From: an uncultured Clostridia bacterium
GTDB lineage: Bacteria; Bacillota; Clostridia; Oscillospirales; Ruminococcaceae
Reading direction: 5' to 3'
NCBI GenBank assembly: GCA_947168885.1
Contig: CAMVNQ010000012.1
Location: 1-64,000, forward strand
DNA length: 64,000 nucleotides
The number at the start of each line of letters is the position of its first letter. Position 1 is the first letter of the stretch. Below the pieces are notes generated by a model. That model worked only from the letters and a program-made list of their open reading frames with translations, made no database searches and had not been told where the DNA came from. Shown here piece by piece: positions 19,101 through 27,813 of this stretch. The translations under genes and the position numbers were made by a program.

Positions 19101-19697
19101 ATGAATATCGGCGTTGATGTTGATGGCGTACTTGTTGATATGGAAGGATATCAGCTTCGTACCGGAACCGAATATTTCAAGAAGAAATATGGTAAAGATG
19201 TTGTAAACCCCAAAGGATATGACATAGAAGATATTTTTGATTGTACACATAAGGAAAGAGAAAAATTCTGGCTGAAATATATATGGGCATATTGTCTGAA
19301 AGAACCTATATTTCCTTATGCTGCCGAGACCTTGAAAAAGCTGCACAATGAAGGACACAATATAGTAATTATTACAAGCCGAGCACATACGACCGAAAAA
19401 GGTTTAACTGGCTGGGTGTTCAGAAAAATATTGTTGCGATGGCTAAAAAAGAACGGCGTGTATTATGATAAGATAGTTTACTGCACTGAAAAGAACAGCG
19501 GTGAGGATAAGCGGCGTGTGTGCCTTGAAGAAAACATTGATGTTATGATCGATGATAAGCCCGAAAACCTTAATGCTATTATGGATAATATGAAGGTGAT
19601 GTGTTATCCGGCTGTATGGAATGAAGATATAGACGAGAAGCGATATATCAGAGTTAATGATTGGTCGGAAATATATACTATAATTGTACAAGCATGA
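19101..19697 (+). CDS. HAD-superfamily 5'(3')-nucleotidase-like phosphatase
   Basis: 198 residues, three bases after the fusion gene. HAD motif I is DVDGVLVD, the Thr/Ser of motif II is in IIITSRAH, and motif IV is MIDDKPENL. The pattern is that of the NT5C-like branch, which dephosphorylates nucleoside monophosphates, but such enzymes also act on other small phosphates. In this cluster it could remove the phosphate from a phosphatidic-acid-like or head-group precursor; that is only inference from position. Complete, cytoplasmic, no signal peptide. Confidence 0.75.
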   Translation: MNIGVDVDGVLVDMEGYQLRTGTEYFKKKYGKDVVNPKGYDIEDIFDCTHKEREKFWLKYIWAYCLKEPIFPYAAETLKKLHNEGHNIVIITSRAHTTEKGLTGWVFRKILLRWLKKNGVYYDKIVYCTEKNSGEDKRRVCLEENIDVMIDDKPENLNAIMDNMKVMCYPAVWNEDIDEKRYIRVNDWSEIYTIIVQA

Positions 19698-19728
19698 ATA
19701 ATGTATAAGTGTTTGTAGGAGGTCAGCT

Positions 19729-20622
19729 GTGAGTTTGCGTGAAAATATCGTGCTTTCTCTTGTAAAGTACAAATTGAACAAATCCTTAGATTTGAGCGAG
19801 CTGAAAGAAGTATCATCTGAAGGGCTCATAGAGCACAGAGATATTCCATATAAAAATCGTTCAGGCAAGGAACTCCTTATGGATATTTATGAACCGGAAG
19901 TTGAAGCAGGGAAAGAACTACCCGTGATTGTAAATATTCACGGCGGAGCATTGATTGAAGGCAACAAAAATCTATCTGCCGGGTTCTGTCGTCATCTTGC
20001 AAAGCGGGGGTATCTGGTTTTTTCGCTTGAATATCGTTTGATACCGGATGTTCGTGTTTATGAGCAGTTTGATGATGTATGCGCCGGAATCGATTGCGTA
20101 GGCAGAAAACTTGTTGATTTCGACGTTGACCTGACGAGGACATACATGGTGGCGGAGAGTGCAGGCGCGTATCTTGCCGCTTATGTTGCCGCAATGAAGA
20201 ATTCCGAAGTGCTGCAAACGGCGATAGGCTACAAGCCTTCACGAATGAAGTTCAAAGCGCTCGGATTAATCAGCGGTATGTTTTATACTACCCGAAAGGA
20301 TTCTATCGGGAAATTCCTTTCACGATCTTATTACGGTAACGACGAAAGAAGCAAACGAATGGCGGAATATACTAATCCCGAACACCCCGAAATCATTTAT
20401 AATATACCGCCTTGCTATCTTGTAACGAGCAAGGCGGATATGCTAGAACGATACACGCTTGATTTTGCGGGAGAACTTGGCAATAAAGGTATAGAGCATT
20501 ATCTTCGGCACATGGGCAGCGACCCGAAGTTGATACACGCTTTTCCTGTACTGCGTCCCGATCTTCCGGAAAGCGAACGGGTTATAGATGAGATCGTAAA
20601 GTGGTTTCATGAGCATGAATAA
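19729..20622 (+). CDS. Alpha/beta-hydrolase esterase
   Basis: 297 residues, GTG start preceded by AGGAGG seven bases upstream. The oxyanion-hole motif is NIHGGALIEGN and the nucleophile elbow is VAESAGAYLAA, a variant of GxSxG in which the first Gly is Glu. Acid and base are likely the Asp in SKADMLERY and the His in LIHAFPV. This is the hormone-sensitive-lipase-like carboxylesterase fold. It lies between the lipid-building fusion and two further ligases, so it may trim or recycle an acyl ester made by the cluster. Confidence 0.8.
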   Translation: MSLRENIVLSLVKYKLNKSLDLSELKEVSSEGLIEHRDIPYKNRSGKELLMDIYEPEVEAGKELPVIVNIHGGALIEGNKNLSAGFCRHLAKRGYLVFSLEYRLIPDVRVYEQFDDVCAGIDCVGRKLVDFDVDLTRTYMVAESAGAYLAAYVAAMKNSEVLQTAIGYKPSRMKFKALGLISGMFYTTRKDSIGKFLSRSYYGNDERSKRMAEYTNPEHPEIIYNIPPCYLVTSKADMLERYTLDFAGELGNKGIEHYLRHMGSDPKLIHAFPVLRPDLPESERVIDEIVKWFHEHE

Positions 20623-20642
20623 AATTCTTAGGAGAAATTACT

Positions 20643-22424
20643 ATGAATAACGAAAAAGAACTTACTGGCTACCCGTCGATAGACAAGCCGTGGAAAAAGT
20701 TCTATGAAGGGATAAAACATACGGAACTGTTCCTAGATACAACTCCTTATATTGGACTTGTGCAGAATAACAAAGACTATCCTGATGAAATAGCTATCGA
20801 ATATTTTGGTTCCAAAATAAAGTTTGGTGATCTTATAAGGGACATTGACCTTGTAGCTAAAGCTTTAGAGGAATATGGAATAAAAAAAGGAGACTTCGTT
20901 ACAATATGTTCCACAACAACTCCGGAGGTTATATATGCTTTTTATGCCATAAGTAAAATTGGGGCGGTGGCAAATGTTATGTCCCCTTTTTACACTTCAG
21001 AAGAATTATTAGCTCGTATTAACGAATGCAATAGTAAACTTATAATAATGGTCGACAAGTTTATTCCTAAATTTAGAGAAACACTTTCTAAAGAAGGAGA
21101 TAAAACTATTGTTATTCTACCATTAATGAATTCATCTGTGCTAAGATTTTTATCGAAGGAATGTAAAGTAAATAAAAGGAATGAGATAAGCTGGAAGAAT
21201 TTTGTAAAGAATGGTAAAAACAGAAAAACTGTAGCTGTGCAACCATATGAGTATCACAGCCCTATGGCGATGGTTTATTCTAGCGGTACAACCGGAGCTT
21301 CGAAAGGTATTCTGCTCTCAGTGGATAGTTTTCAGCGGCTTATAAATGCTTATGGTAATTCAGGATTTGATACTTCAAGAAGACAGGCTGTTTTTCAGAA
21401 TATACCGCCATGGCATTCCACCGGACTTAGTCTGGGCATAAACTTTCCACTTTCGTTTGGGGTTAAGATGTGTACAGATCCCCGATTCGATCATGAAGTT
21501 TTTATCAAAAGTGTTATGAAATATAAACCTGAATACATACTTACCAATACATCAATGTACCAAGGATTTACTTTAGCTAAGAACTTAAAACGATTAAAAG
21601 GAAAATCGTTATCTTTCATAAAATATCCGGTTGAGGGCGGAGAAACATTGACGGAAAAAGACATTGAAAGTATCGAGACTGTTTTTAGAGAGCATGGATC
21701 ATCTGCAAGATTGTTAAATGGATATGGAGAGTGTGAATGCGGCGCTACTGTAACAACAGATATAACGAATAATAAATTCTCGAATGATGCATCTGGAATA
21801 CCTCTTCCGCGAATAACAACTATTGGAATTTTTAATGATGAATATAATGAACTTAAGTACGGGGAGCGAGGTAATATACTAGTCAAAACAGAAATTGGCA
21901 TGCTCGAATACTATAAAAACCCACAAGCCACAAAAGACTTTTTCTATGATGCACCAAATGGCGACAGATGGAGCAAGACGGGAGATATAGGCTATATAAA
22001 TCATGATGGAAGCCTTGTCGTTTTGGGAAGAAAAAGCGATATTTCCATAATAAATGGTGTTAAATTTTATAATTTTGATATAGAACGAGCAATACTACAA
22101 TCCGATAAAGTGAAGCTTTGTGAAATACAGACGCATCCGGATGATGAAAACAGATTGGTAGCACATATTGTGTGGGAAAATGATGTAAAAGAATCATTGA
22201 CGACACAACCGGATAAAATAGAGAACTATCTGCGCGAAATTCAAACCGTTGCTCAAAAACAATTATGCACTGATATGGAGATTCCCGAGAGTTTTTGTAT
22301 ATGGGATTCTTTTCCAAGTGCTCCTTCTGGGAAAAGAGATATCCGCCTTATAAAGAATTCAATTGATAATCTGATAGAAATAAGGCTTGAAAAACAAGTA
22401 GGAGGTAAAAGTAATGAAATCTAA
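20643..22424 (+). CDS. Tagged AMP-forming acyl/aryl ligase
   Basis: 593 residues, starting MNNEKELTGYPSIDKPW after a GGAG site. Motifs are complete: MVYSSGTTGASKGILLS, the hinge region WSKTGDIGYINHDG, and the A10 lysine in PSGKRDIRL. It should activate a carboxylic acid as acyl-AMP. The 3' end overlaps the next ligase gene by 11 bases, so the two are translated together. The two are each other's closest relatives here and may activate different acids or form a heterodimer. The substrate cannot be read from the sequence. Confidence 0.88.
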   Translation: MNNEKELTGYPSIDKPWKKFYEGIKHTELFLDTTPYIGLVQNNKDYPDEIAIEYFGSKIKFGDLIRDIDLVAKALEEYGIKKGDFVTICSTTTPEVIYAFYAISKIGAVANVMSPFYTSEELLARINECNSKLIIMVDKFIPKFRETLSKEGDKTIVILPLMNSSVLRFLSKECKVNKRNEISWKNFVKNGKNRKTVAVQPYEYHSPMAMVYSSGTTGASKGILLSVDSFQRLINAYGNSGFDTSRRQAVFQNIPPWHSTGLSLGINFPLSFGVKMCTDPRFDHEVFIKSVMKYKPEYILTNTSMYQGFTLAKNLKRLKGKSLSFIKYPVEGGETLTEKDIESIETVFREHGSSARLLNGYGECECGATVTTDITNNKFSNDASGIPLPRITTIGIFNDEYNELKYGERGNILVKTEIGMLEYYKNPQATKDFFYDAPNGDRWSKTGDIGYINHDGSLVVLGRKSDISIINGVKFYNFDIERAILQSDKVKLCEIQTHPDDENRLVAHIVWENDVKESLTTQPDKIENYLREIQTVAQKQLCTDMEIPESFCIWDSFPSAPSGKRDIRLIKNSIDNLIEIRLEKQVGGKSNEI

Positions 22425-24186
22425 TAAAGAGCTCACAGGCTACCCGTCGATAGACAAGCCGTGGCTGAAGTATTATCCTAAATCTGTACATTCACTAAAG
22501 CCGCAGGAGTGTACAGTATATCGTGGAATACTGGACAATAACGCAGGGCACCTTGATGATACTGCTATACTTTATTTCGGTAAAGATATTTCATACAGAG
22601 TAATGTTTGATAAAGTTGATAAATGCGCGAAAGCACTTAAATGCATAGGGATACGCGAAGGTGATTGTGTCACGCTTTGTACTGCCGGAGTGCCCGAAGC
22701 AATATACATAGTACTTGCTTGCAGTAAAATCGGTGCTGTTGCGAATTTTATAAATCCATTATTTTCTACTGATCAAATGATAGCCAGAATAAATGATACT
22801 GGCGCAAAATGGGTATTCATTCTCGATGAAATGTATTCATACATAGGAAAAGCTCTAGCACAGACAAGTATTTCTAATGTAGTAATAATACCTGTTTATA
22901 ATTCTATGCCGATAACTATAAAATCAATTGCCGCACTCAAAGGGAAATCAAGCAAAATACTAAAAGAAAAGGTTGAATATAAGACGTTGAGCTGGAATGA
23001 CTTTGAGGATTTAGCTGACAGTTATTCCGAAAACACTGAAATCGAATATAAGAGGAACAGACCTGTAATAATGGTGTACTCTTCGGGAACTACAGGTGCT
23101 TCAAAAGGAATTGTTCTGACTAATGACGGGATAAATGCGACTATATTGGATTCATCATCTGAAAAATTTCCATATGAAAGAGGTTACCGTTTTTTGCAGA
23201 TGATTCCCGTATGGTTTTCAACAGGTATTGTGCTTTCTGTACTAACGCCCTTATGTCTTGGGATAACAGTAATACCGGAACCAATATTCAATACATCCTC
23301 ATTTGTAAAAGATATGTTGAAATATAAACCTGAAATGACGCTTGTAGCAACCAGCATCTGGGTTTCAGCATTACTCGATAAAGGATTTCAAAATATTGAC
23401 CTAACAAATATGAAATATCCTATGACTGGTGGGGAAAAGATTATTGCGAGAACAGAGCGAGAGATAAACAGTTTTCTCCAGAATCATGGTTGTAAGTCTT
23501 CCCTGTTAAAGGGGTATGGTATGTGTGAGCTTGGTGGAAAGGTAAGTGACAGTATTGCTTTCAGGAATGGTGAATATTCCGGCAGCGTCGGAACTCCAAT
23601 GATCGGCGTAACAGTATCATCTTTTGATATAGATACAAATAAAGAACTAAAATACAATGAGCATGGGGAGATTAGAGTATATTCTCCGGGGTGTATGAAA
23701 GAATATTATAAAAATGAAACTGCAACTAAAGAGTTCTTTTATACTGATGATAATGGAGTAACATGGGGGCGCACAGGAGATATAGGGTATATAAATGTGG
23801 ACGGTATTATATATATTCTTGGTCGAGCTACTGATTGTGCTATACTTGATAATGGAAAGAAAGTATATCTGTTTGATATAGAAGATGTAATTTTGCATGA
23901 TGAATTCATTTCTGGCTGCAAAGTTGTGGCAACCAAAGAAAACGGGCATATTGTTCTTGCTGCACATATGACGCTGTATAATGAGTTAAGCGAAAATGAC
24001 AAGAACAAGTTGGCGTATAAATTATATTACTATTGCTGTAAGAAACTGTCTATAGAGCAGGTACCGACAAAGTATAAGTTTAGAAAGTCGTTTCCTGTAC
24101 ACCCCAATGGTAAACGTGATAACAGCGCTCTTGCTGCCGACACAGAGGGGTTTATTATCATCGATAGCCCGACAGAGGAGAATTGA
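22414..24186 (+). CDS. Tagged AMP-forming acyl/aryl ligase
   Basis: 590 residues, starting MKSNKELTGYPSIDKPWLKYY with AGGAGG inside the preceding gene. Catalytic signatures are MVYSSGTTGASKGIVLT, WGRTGDIGYINVDG and the lysine in PNGKRDNSAL. The tag continues into the standard sequence that links it to the adenylation core, as in many gut-Firmicute ligases. Overlap with the previous gene supports co-translation. Directly after its stop comes another tag stump (24189), so the array seems to have lost or not yet gained a further ligase. Confidence 0.88.
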   Translation: MKSNKELTGYPSIDKPWLKYYPKSVHSLKPQECTVYRGILDNNAGHLDDTAILYFGKDISYRVMFDKVDKCAKALKCIGIREGDCVTLCTAGVPEAIYIVLACSKIGAVANFINPLFSTDQMIARINDTGAKWVFILDEMYSYIGKALAQTSISNVVIIPVYNSMPITIKSIAALKGKSSKILKEKVEYKTLSWNDFEDLADSYSENTEIEYKRNRPVIMVYSSGTTGASKGIVLTNDGINATILDSSSEKFPYERGYRFLQMIPVWFSTGIVLSVLTPLCLGITVIPEPIFNTSSFVKDMLKYKPEMTLVATSIWVSALLDKGFQNIDLTNMKYPMTGGEKIIARTEREINSFLQNHGCKSSLLKGYGMCELGGKVSDSIAFRNGEYSGSVGTPMIGVTVSSFDIDTNKELKYNEHGEIRVYSPGCMKEYYKNETATKEFFYTDDNGVTWGRTGDIGYINVDGIIYILGRATDCAILDNGKKVYLFDIEDVILHDEFISGCKVVATKENGHIVLAAHMTLYNELSENDKNKLAYKLYYYCCKKLSIEQVPTKYKFRKSFPVHPNGKRDNSALAADTEGFIIIDSPTEEN

Positions 24187-24188
24187 AA

Positions 24189-24233
24189 ATGAACAAAGAA
24201 AAAGAACTTACAGGCTATTCGTCTATTCTCTAA
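24189..24233 (+). CDS. 14-residue degenerate copy of the ligase tag
   Basis: An ATG two bases after the previous stop, preceded by GAGGAG, encodes MNKEKELTGYSSIL and then stops. It repeats the first part of the tag and then leaves it. It has the same position relative to a ligase gene as the stump at 13895. Probably the end of the cluster array. Confidence 0.5.
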   Translation: MNKEKELTGYSSIL

Positions 24234-24282
24234 CACGATTATGAACACTCGAAATATAAACTGTTATTTGAAAGGAGAAGTA

Positions 24283-24774
24283 ATGGATTTTAAAATTTAT
24301 ACATCTGATATAATATCGATATTTGCTCTAATTATAAGTATGACAGGAGGATTATTTGCTTTTGTTCAATGGAAAAGCAACAATAGATTAAAGCGTGCTG
24401 AATTTATAAGAGAGTTAACGGAAAGGTTGAGAACGGATGAAGAAATAAGAGAAGTTATGCACATAATCGATTATAAAAGCAAACAATGGTACAATTATGA
24501 TTTTCACAATTCAGAATTTGAATATAAAATGGATAAAACCTTGGCTTTCTTTTCTTATGTGTGCTATTTATTTGAATTCAAAATAATAAGTGAAAAAGAA
24601 CTGCTCCCGTTACATTACGCTATTAATCGAACGTTGAAGGATAATCAAGTACAAGAATACTTATGTTTCCTTAACAATTATTCTAATAAAAATAATACTA
24701 ACATGGCTTTTATTTATCTGTTTAATTATGGAATAAAAAGAAAAATAATAAAAAAAGATTCCAACAAAACTTAA
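24283..24774 (+). CDS. Small single-span membrane protein, unknown function
   Basis: 163 residues starting at MDFKIYTSDIISIFA; GAAAGGAG lies six bases upstream, so the longer in-frame start at 24241 is unlikely. One N-terminal transmembrane helix is followed by a basic, helical cytoplasmic domain (KSNNRLKRAEFIRELTERLR). The form resembles DUF4760-type proteins, which often occur alone near mobile DNA. It sits between the ligase cluster and the mobilizable element and may belong to neither. Confidence 0.6.
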   Translation: MDFKIYTSDIISIFALIISMTGGLFAFVQWKSNNRLKRAEFIRELTERLRTDEEIREVMHIIDYKSKQWYNYDFHNSEFEYKMDKTLAFFSYVCYLFEFKIISEKELLPLHYAINRTLKDNQVQEYLCFLNNYSNKNNTNMAFIYLFNYGIKRKIIKKDSNKT

Positions 24775-24794
24775 GAATTTACAAAAGGGACGCC

Positions 24795-26267
24795 CTACAT
24801 TTTGTAGCTAAAACTCCCCTCCAACCATTCCTCAAACTCGTCAATCGTGATCTCCCCGCGCTGACACATATCCCGTTTTTCGCAAGCCTGATAATTCCAC
24901 AAACGGAATTTATCGGGCTTTATTGTTCCCGCAGTCTTGCGGGCATAATAGCGCTTATAGTACTTTCTGAAAACGCCGACAGCCTTATCGTCCCGGAGCT
25001 TTTCTTCATATTTTTTCTGCGCCGCGATCTGCTGACAAGTATGCGTTTCACCCTCACGGACGCGGTCGCAGTATTCCGCATTGTAATTTCCTTTAACAAT
25101 GAAATACCGTCCGCAATGCTTGCATCTGTGCAGCTTGATGTCATATTCAAGCATTTTCGTGAATTCCAGCTCCAACATATCGTGGATCGTGCTGCAACTA
25201 TACGACGCAGACATAAAAAGAGGAACGCTGTGATGCACTCCAATCTTTCCGGCTTCAAGGTCATACTCTTTTTCGAGAGGACTTTTTTCTTTTGTCGGAA
25301 CATGGCTTTTCAATCTTTTCAGAATAACGTCCATAGGCAGGCGGCTACACTCAAGCGCGGTCATATCCATTCGTGATGTTATCCGGAAAGTCTCCTGACG
25401 ATAGAATGTTCTGGGGACTCCGAATTTTTGCGCATATATTGCAAAACGTTCGTGAGCCCGAAGCCCCGATAATTCATCAGGATAAAACGCATCATCGAAA
25501 ACGAATTTTATACGATTCCGCATTTCCCGTTTCAATTCGTTGAGATAGAAAATGTAATATTTTAAGCTTGTCTCGGATATTTCTTCGAGATCCGGCGGAA
25601 ATATTGATGAATAAAGCGAGCGATACATATACGGGTCAAGTGCAACAATCGAGCGCCGCATATATTCACATTCAAGATCGCGTAATTCATCTTTGTTGCG
25701 TGCTTTAGGCGTAGTAATATCTTTACTTATGTTGTTATACTCCAATGTTTCCAGAGCGGAATCCAACAGATCTTCCGGATCGCAGGCAAAGAATGAAAAG
25801 CAATAATCAAGTAATCCCTCGCCTATTGGAAATGTAATTAGAAGCCCGGCAAAGGGATTGAACAAAGTCATGTCATCTTCGCTGTATTGTGCGTTAAGAT
25901 GAAAAACATCGTGATAAACATAATCGCCGTTATACTTTTTTGTTATATCTTCATGACTGACTATCGGGAAAAACCGGTAGCCATTTTCATTTTCCGGCGT
26001 TGCTATACGCTGCCCGTCATCATCAAATAACTGAGGATAGAATATCGAGTCGAGAAGTCTCTGCTCGGGAGTATCGAAGTTTTTCAGGCGCTTGTACTCG
26101 TTACCCTCTTCAACAAATTCATAATTATCATCAACATCTATGGTCATGGTTCGCGCCGCAGGATCAATATGCACCTGATTATTGTATCCGTTGAAGGATA
26201 TGGTTTTCTTATTTCTGCGAATGAAGTCATACTTTTCGTCCGGCTGCAATTCGTAAGTTTCGCTCAT
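24795..26267 (-). CDS. DUF6076-type protein with C-terminal zinc-ribbon
   Basis: 490 residues. The C-terminal part holds a Cys-rich unit, HRCKHCGRYFIVKGNYN then EYCDRV and HTCQQIAAQKKYEEKLR, followed by a basic region. This tail is the hallmark of DUF6076 proteins, which I know as cargo of clostridial mobile elements; the Cys spacing suggests zinc binding and perhaps nucleic-acid contact. The rest is acidic and unassigned. It is divergent from the relaxase gene, has its own consensus promoter, and probably marks the left part of the mobilizable element. Function unknown. Confidence 0.75.
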   Translation of the reverse strand: MSETYELQPDEKYDFIRRNKKTISFNGYNNQVHIDPAARTMTIDVDDNYEFVEEGNEYKRLKNFDTPEQRLLDSIFYPQLFDDDGQRIATPENENGYRFFPIVSHEDITKKYNGDYVYHDVFHLNAQYSEDDMTLFNPFAGLLITFPIGEGLLDYCFSFFACDPEDLLDSALETLEYNNISKDITTPKARNKDELRDLECEYMRRSIVALDPYMYRSLYSSIFPPDLEEISETSLKYYIFYLNELKREMRNRIKFVFDDAFYPDELSGLRAHERFAIYAQKFGVPRTFYRQETFRITSRMDMTALECSRLPMDVILKRLKSHVPTKEKSPLEKEYDLEAGKIGVHHSVPLFMSASYSCSTIHDMLELEFTKMLEYDIKLHRCKHCGRYFIVKGNYNAEYCDRVREGETHTCQQIAAQKKYEEKLRDDKAVGVFRKYYKRYYARKTAGTIKPDKFRLWNYQACEKRDMCQRGEITIDEFEEWLEGSFSYKM

Positions 26268-26347
26268 TAAACCTCTGAACCCCCTTTTTGAAAATTAGAC
26301 AATATGGATTTTGCCGAAATCCTGTAATCAATATCGTTCTAATAAAT

Positions 26348-26376
26348 ATGATATCAAACTCTTGATTTTTTGTCAA
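26348..26376 (-). promoter_or_regulatory. Consensus promoter for the DUF6076 gene
   Basis: On the minus strand TTGACA (26376-26371), a 17-base spacer and TATCAT (26353-26348) form a near-perfect sigma-70 promoter about 80 bases upstream of the DUF6076 start. Confidence 0.75.
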
Positions 26377-26409
26377 TACCGTGCGATAATATATTTGAGC
26401 TCAACGAAC

Positions 26410-26429
26410 AAAATGTTCCGGAACATTTT
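26410..26429. promoter_or_regulatory. 20-bp perfect palindrome upstream of the relaxase
   Basis: AAAATGTTCCGGAACATTTT ends 13 bases before the relaxase ribosome site. Likely an operator for control of mobilization; no hairpin-type loop is present. Confidence 0.6.
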
Positions 26430-26457
26430 CAGAAAAATCATGGAGGAGGAATGAAAA

Positions 26458-27597
26458 ATTGCTATCTATCATTTCAGTGTTAAGATCGTATCCCGAAGTA
26501 CCGGTGCAAGCTGTGTCGCAAAAGCCGCGTACATCGCCGGGGAGAAGATCAGAAACGAACGCGATGGAGTCACCCATGACTACCGCCGCAAGCACGAGGT
26601 CGTTTACAAAGAAATCATGCTGCCTGCGGGAGCTCCCGAACGATTCCGTGAAAGATTGGTGCTCTGGAACGCTGCGGAGAAAAAGGAAACCCGCAAAAAC
26701 AGCCAAACCGCGCGCAGCATTGATGCCGCACTTCCGCGAGAATTATCCCGGGACGAACAGATCGACCTTGTGCGGAACTTTGTCGCGCAGAACTTCACGT
26801 CAAAGGGAATGTGCGCGGATTTTGCGATTCATGACAAGCAGGACGGAAATCCCCACGTTCACATTTTGCTGACAACTCGCCGTGTCGATGCGGACGGGTT
26901 CACAACAAAAGACCGTTCATGGAACGACAGGGCGATGCTGGAGCAATGGCGGGAATCTTGGGCAGACTGGTGTAATCACAAGCTGTACTTCGTGTCTGAC
27001 GAGCGAATTGACCACCGGAGCTATGCAGATCAGGGCATTGACAAAATCCCGACTGTTCATCTCGGTACGGGAGCCTGTGCTATCGAAAAGAAAGGAAAAA
27101 AGACAGATCGCGGGCTGTTGAACTTGCAGATAGAAATTGAAAACACAAGTAACGATATTGATAACATAAAGCAGGAAATGGAGCTAAACCGTCAATTCAT
27201 TTCAGAACAGAAAGAGAAACATTGTCAGGCTTTCTTTGGCTGCTCTATCTCTGAAACCTGCGGCATTGTAGAAAAATATGACTTTATCTCTTATCTTGCG
27301 GAGGAAATGAAGAGAAGAAATGAACACTCTATTATTTCAAAAGTCGATGACGAATACTCAAAAATGATAATTGCCCGAAGAAATTCTGAACTACTACATG
27401 AAATAATAAATGAGATGATGTCTGCAAGCAATTATGTTCACGAACACAAACTTTACCATTCCGGCTGGAGCAATATCATGAGAACATACAATGAACTCCG
27501 ACAGCAGGAAGAACAGGAAAAGCTGAAATCCGAACCCACATCTGCTGAGCCTAAAAAAGATAAGCCTGCCAAGTCCACAGGTTTACGTCATCATTGA
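26458..27597 (+). CDS. mobA: MobA/MobL-family relaxase with apparent ATT start codon
   Basis: The family consensus N-terminus M-A-I-Y-H-F-S is encoded here as ATT-GCT-ATC-TAT-CAT-TTC-AGT, with GGAGGAGGA ending seven bases before the ATT. The first in-frame ATG (26617) would remove ~53 conserved residues. From ATT the protein has 379 residues: SVKIVSRSTGASCVAKAAYIAGEKI, then the HUH histidines in DKQDGNPHVHILLTTR (H133, H135), then the family segment SWNDRAMLEQWRESWADWCN, and a helical tail. It nicks oriT and starts conjugative transfer with help from another element's transfer machinery. An out-of-frame ATG at 26451 overlaps the ribosome site. The oriT lies just downstream. Confidence 0.85.
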   Translation: MAIYHFSVKIVSRSTGASCVAKAAYIAGEKIRNERDGVTHDYRRKHEVVYKEIMLPAGAPERFRERLVLWNAAEKKETRKNSQTARSIDAALPRELSRDEQIDLVRNFVAQNFTSKGMCADFAIHDKQDGNPHVHILLTTRRVDADGFTTKDRSWNDRAMLEQWRESWADWCNHKLYFVSDERIDHRSYADQGIDKIPTVHLGTGACAIEKKGKKTDRGLLNLQIEIENTSNDIDNIKQEMELNRQFISEQKEKHCQAFFGCSISETCGIVEKYDFISYLAEEMKRRNEHSIISKVDDEYSKMIIARRNSELLHEIINEMMSASNYVHEHKLYHSGWSNIMRTYNELRQQEEQEKLKSEPTSAEPKKDKPAKSTGLRHH

Positions 27598-27620
27598 TGT
27601 TGTTTTCGCTCACATTAATT

Positions 27621-27813
27621 GCGCCGCTCCTGCGGCGCATACGCGCGGCTGTAGCGCGTTTTTCGTGGCATCGGGTAGATGCCTTGTTATTCAAAGGTCG
27701 AGGGAATATGTCCCTCGCGCACACAAACGCGAAGCGTTTGTATAAGTGCGCCCTCCGGGGGCGGTTAGCTACTTGGTTTTTCAGATTACTTTCACTCGAT
27801 ATGAAAAGTAGCT
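27621..27813 (+). other. oriT: Array of seven hairpins containing an IncQ-like oriT core
   Basis: Successive perfect inverted repeats: GCGCCGC/GCGGCGC (27621-27638), ACGCGC/GCGCGT (27641-27659), GGCATC/GATGCC (27667-27683), CGAGGGA/TCCCTCG (27699-27717), ACAAACGC-GAA-GCGTTTGT (27723-27741), CGCCC/GGGCG (27749-27763) and AGCTACTT/AAGTAGCT (27767-27813). Directly after the fifth comes ATAAGTGCGCCCT. An inverted repeat followed by TAAGTGCG|CCCT is the arrangement at the R1162/RSF1010 oriT nick, so the nick is predicted between 27750 and 27751. The matching MobA-type relaxase gene is immediately upstream. The role of the other hairpins is unknown. The rest, up to 27969, is a GC-rich leader without a gene. 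Confidence 0.7.

Noticed and set aside
12207-24186. Non-ribosomal peptide synthetase cluster
   Set aside because: Adenylation-type domains and carrier domains occur, but there is no condensation or thioesterase domain of that system, and the acyltransferases are PlsC-type.
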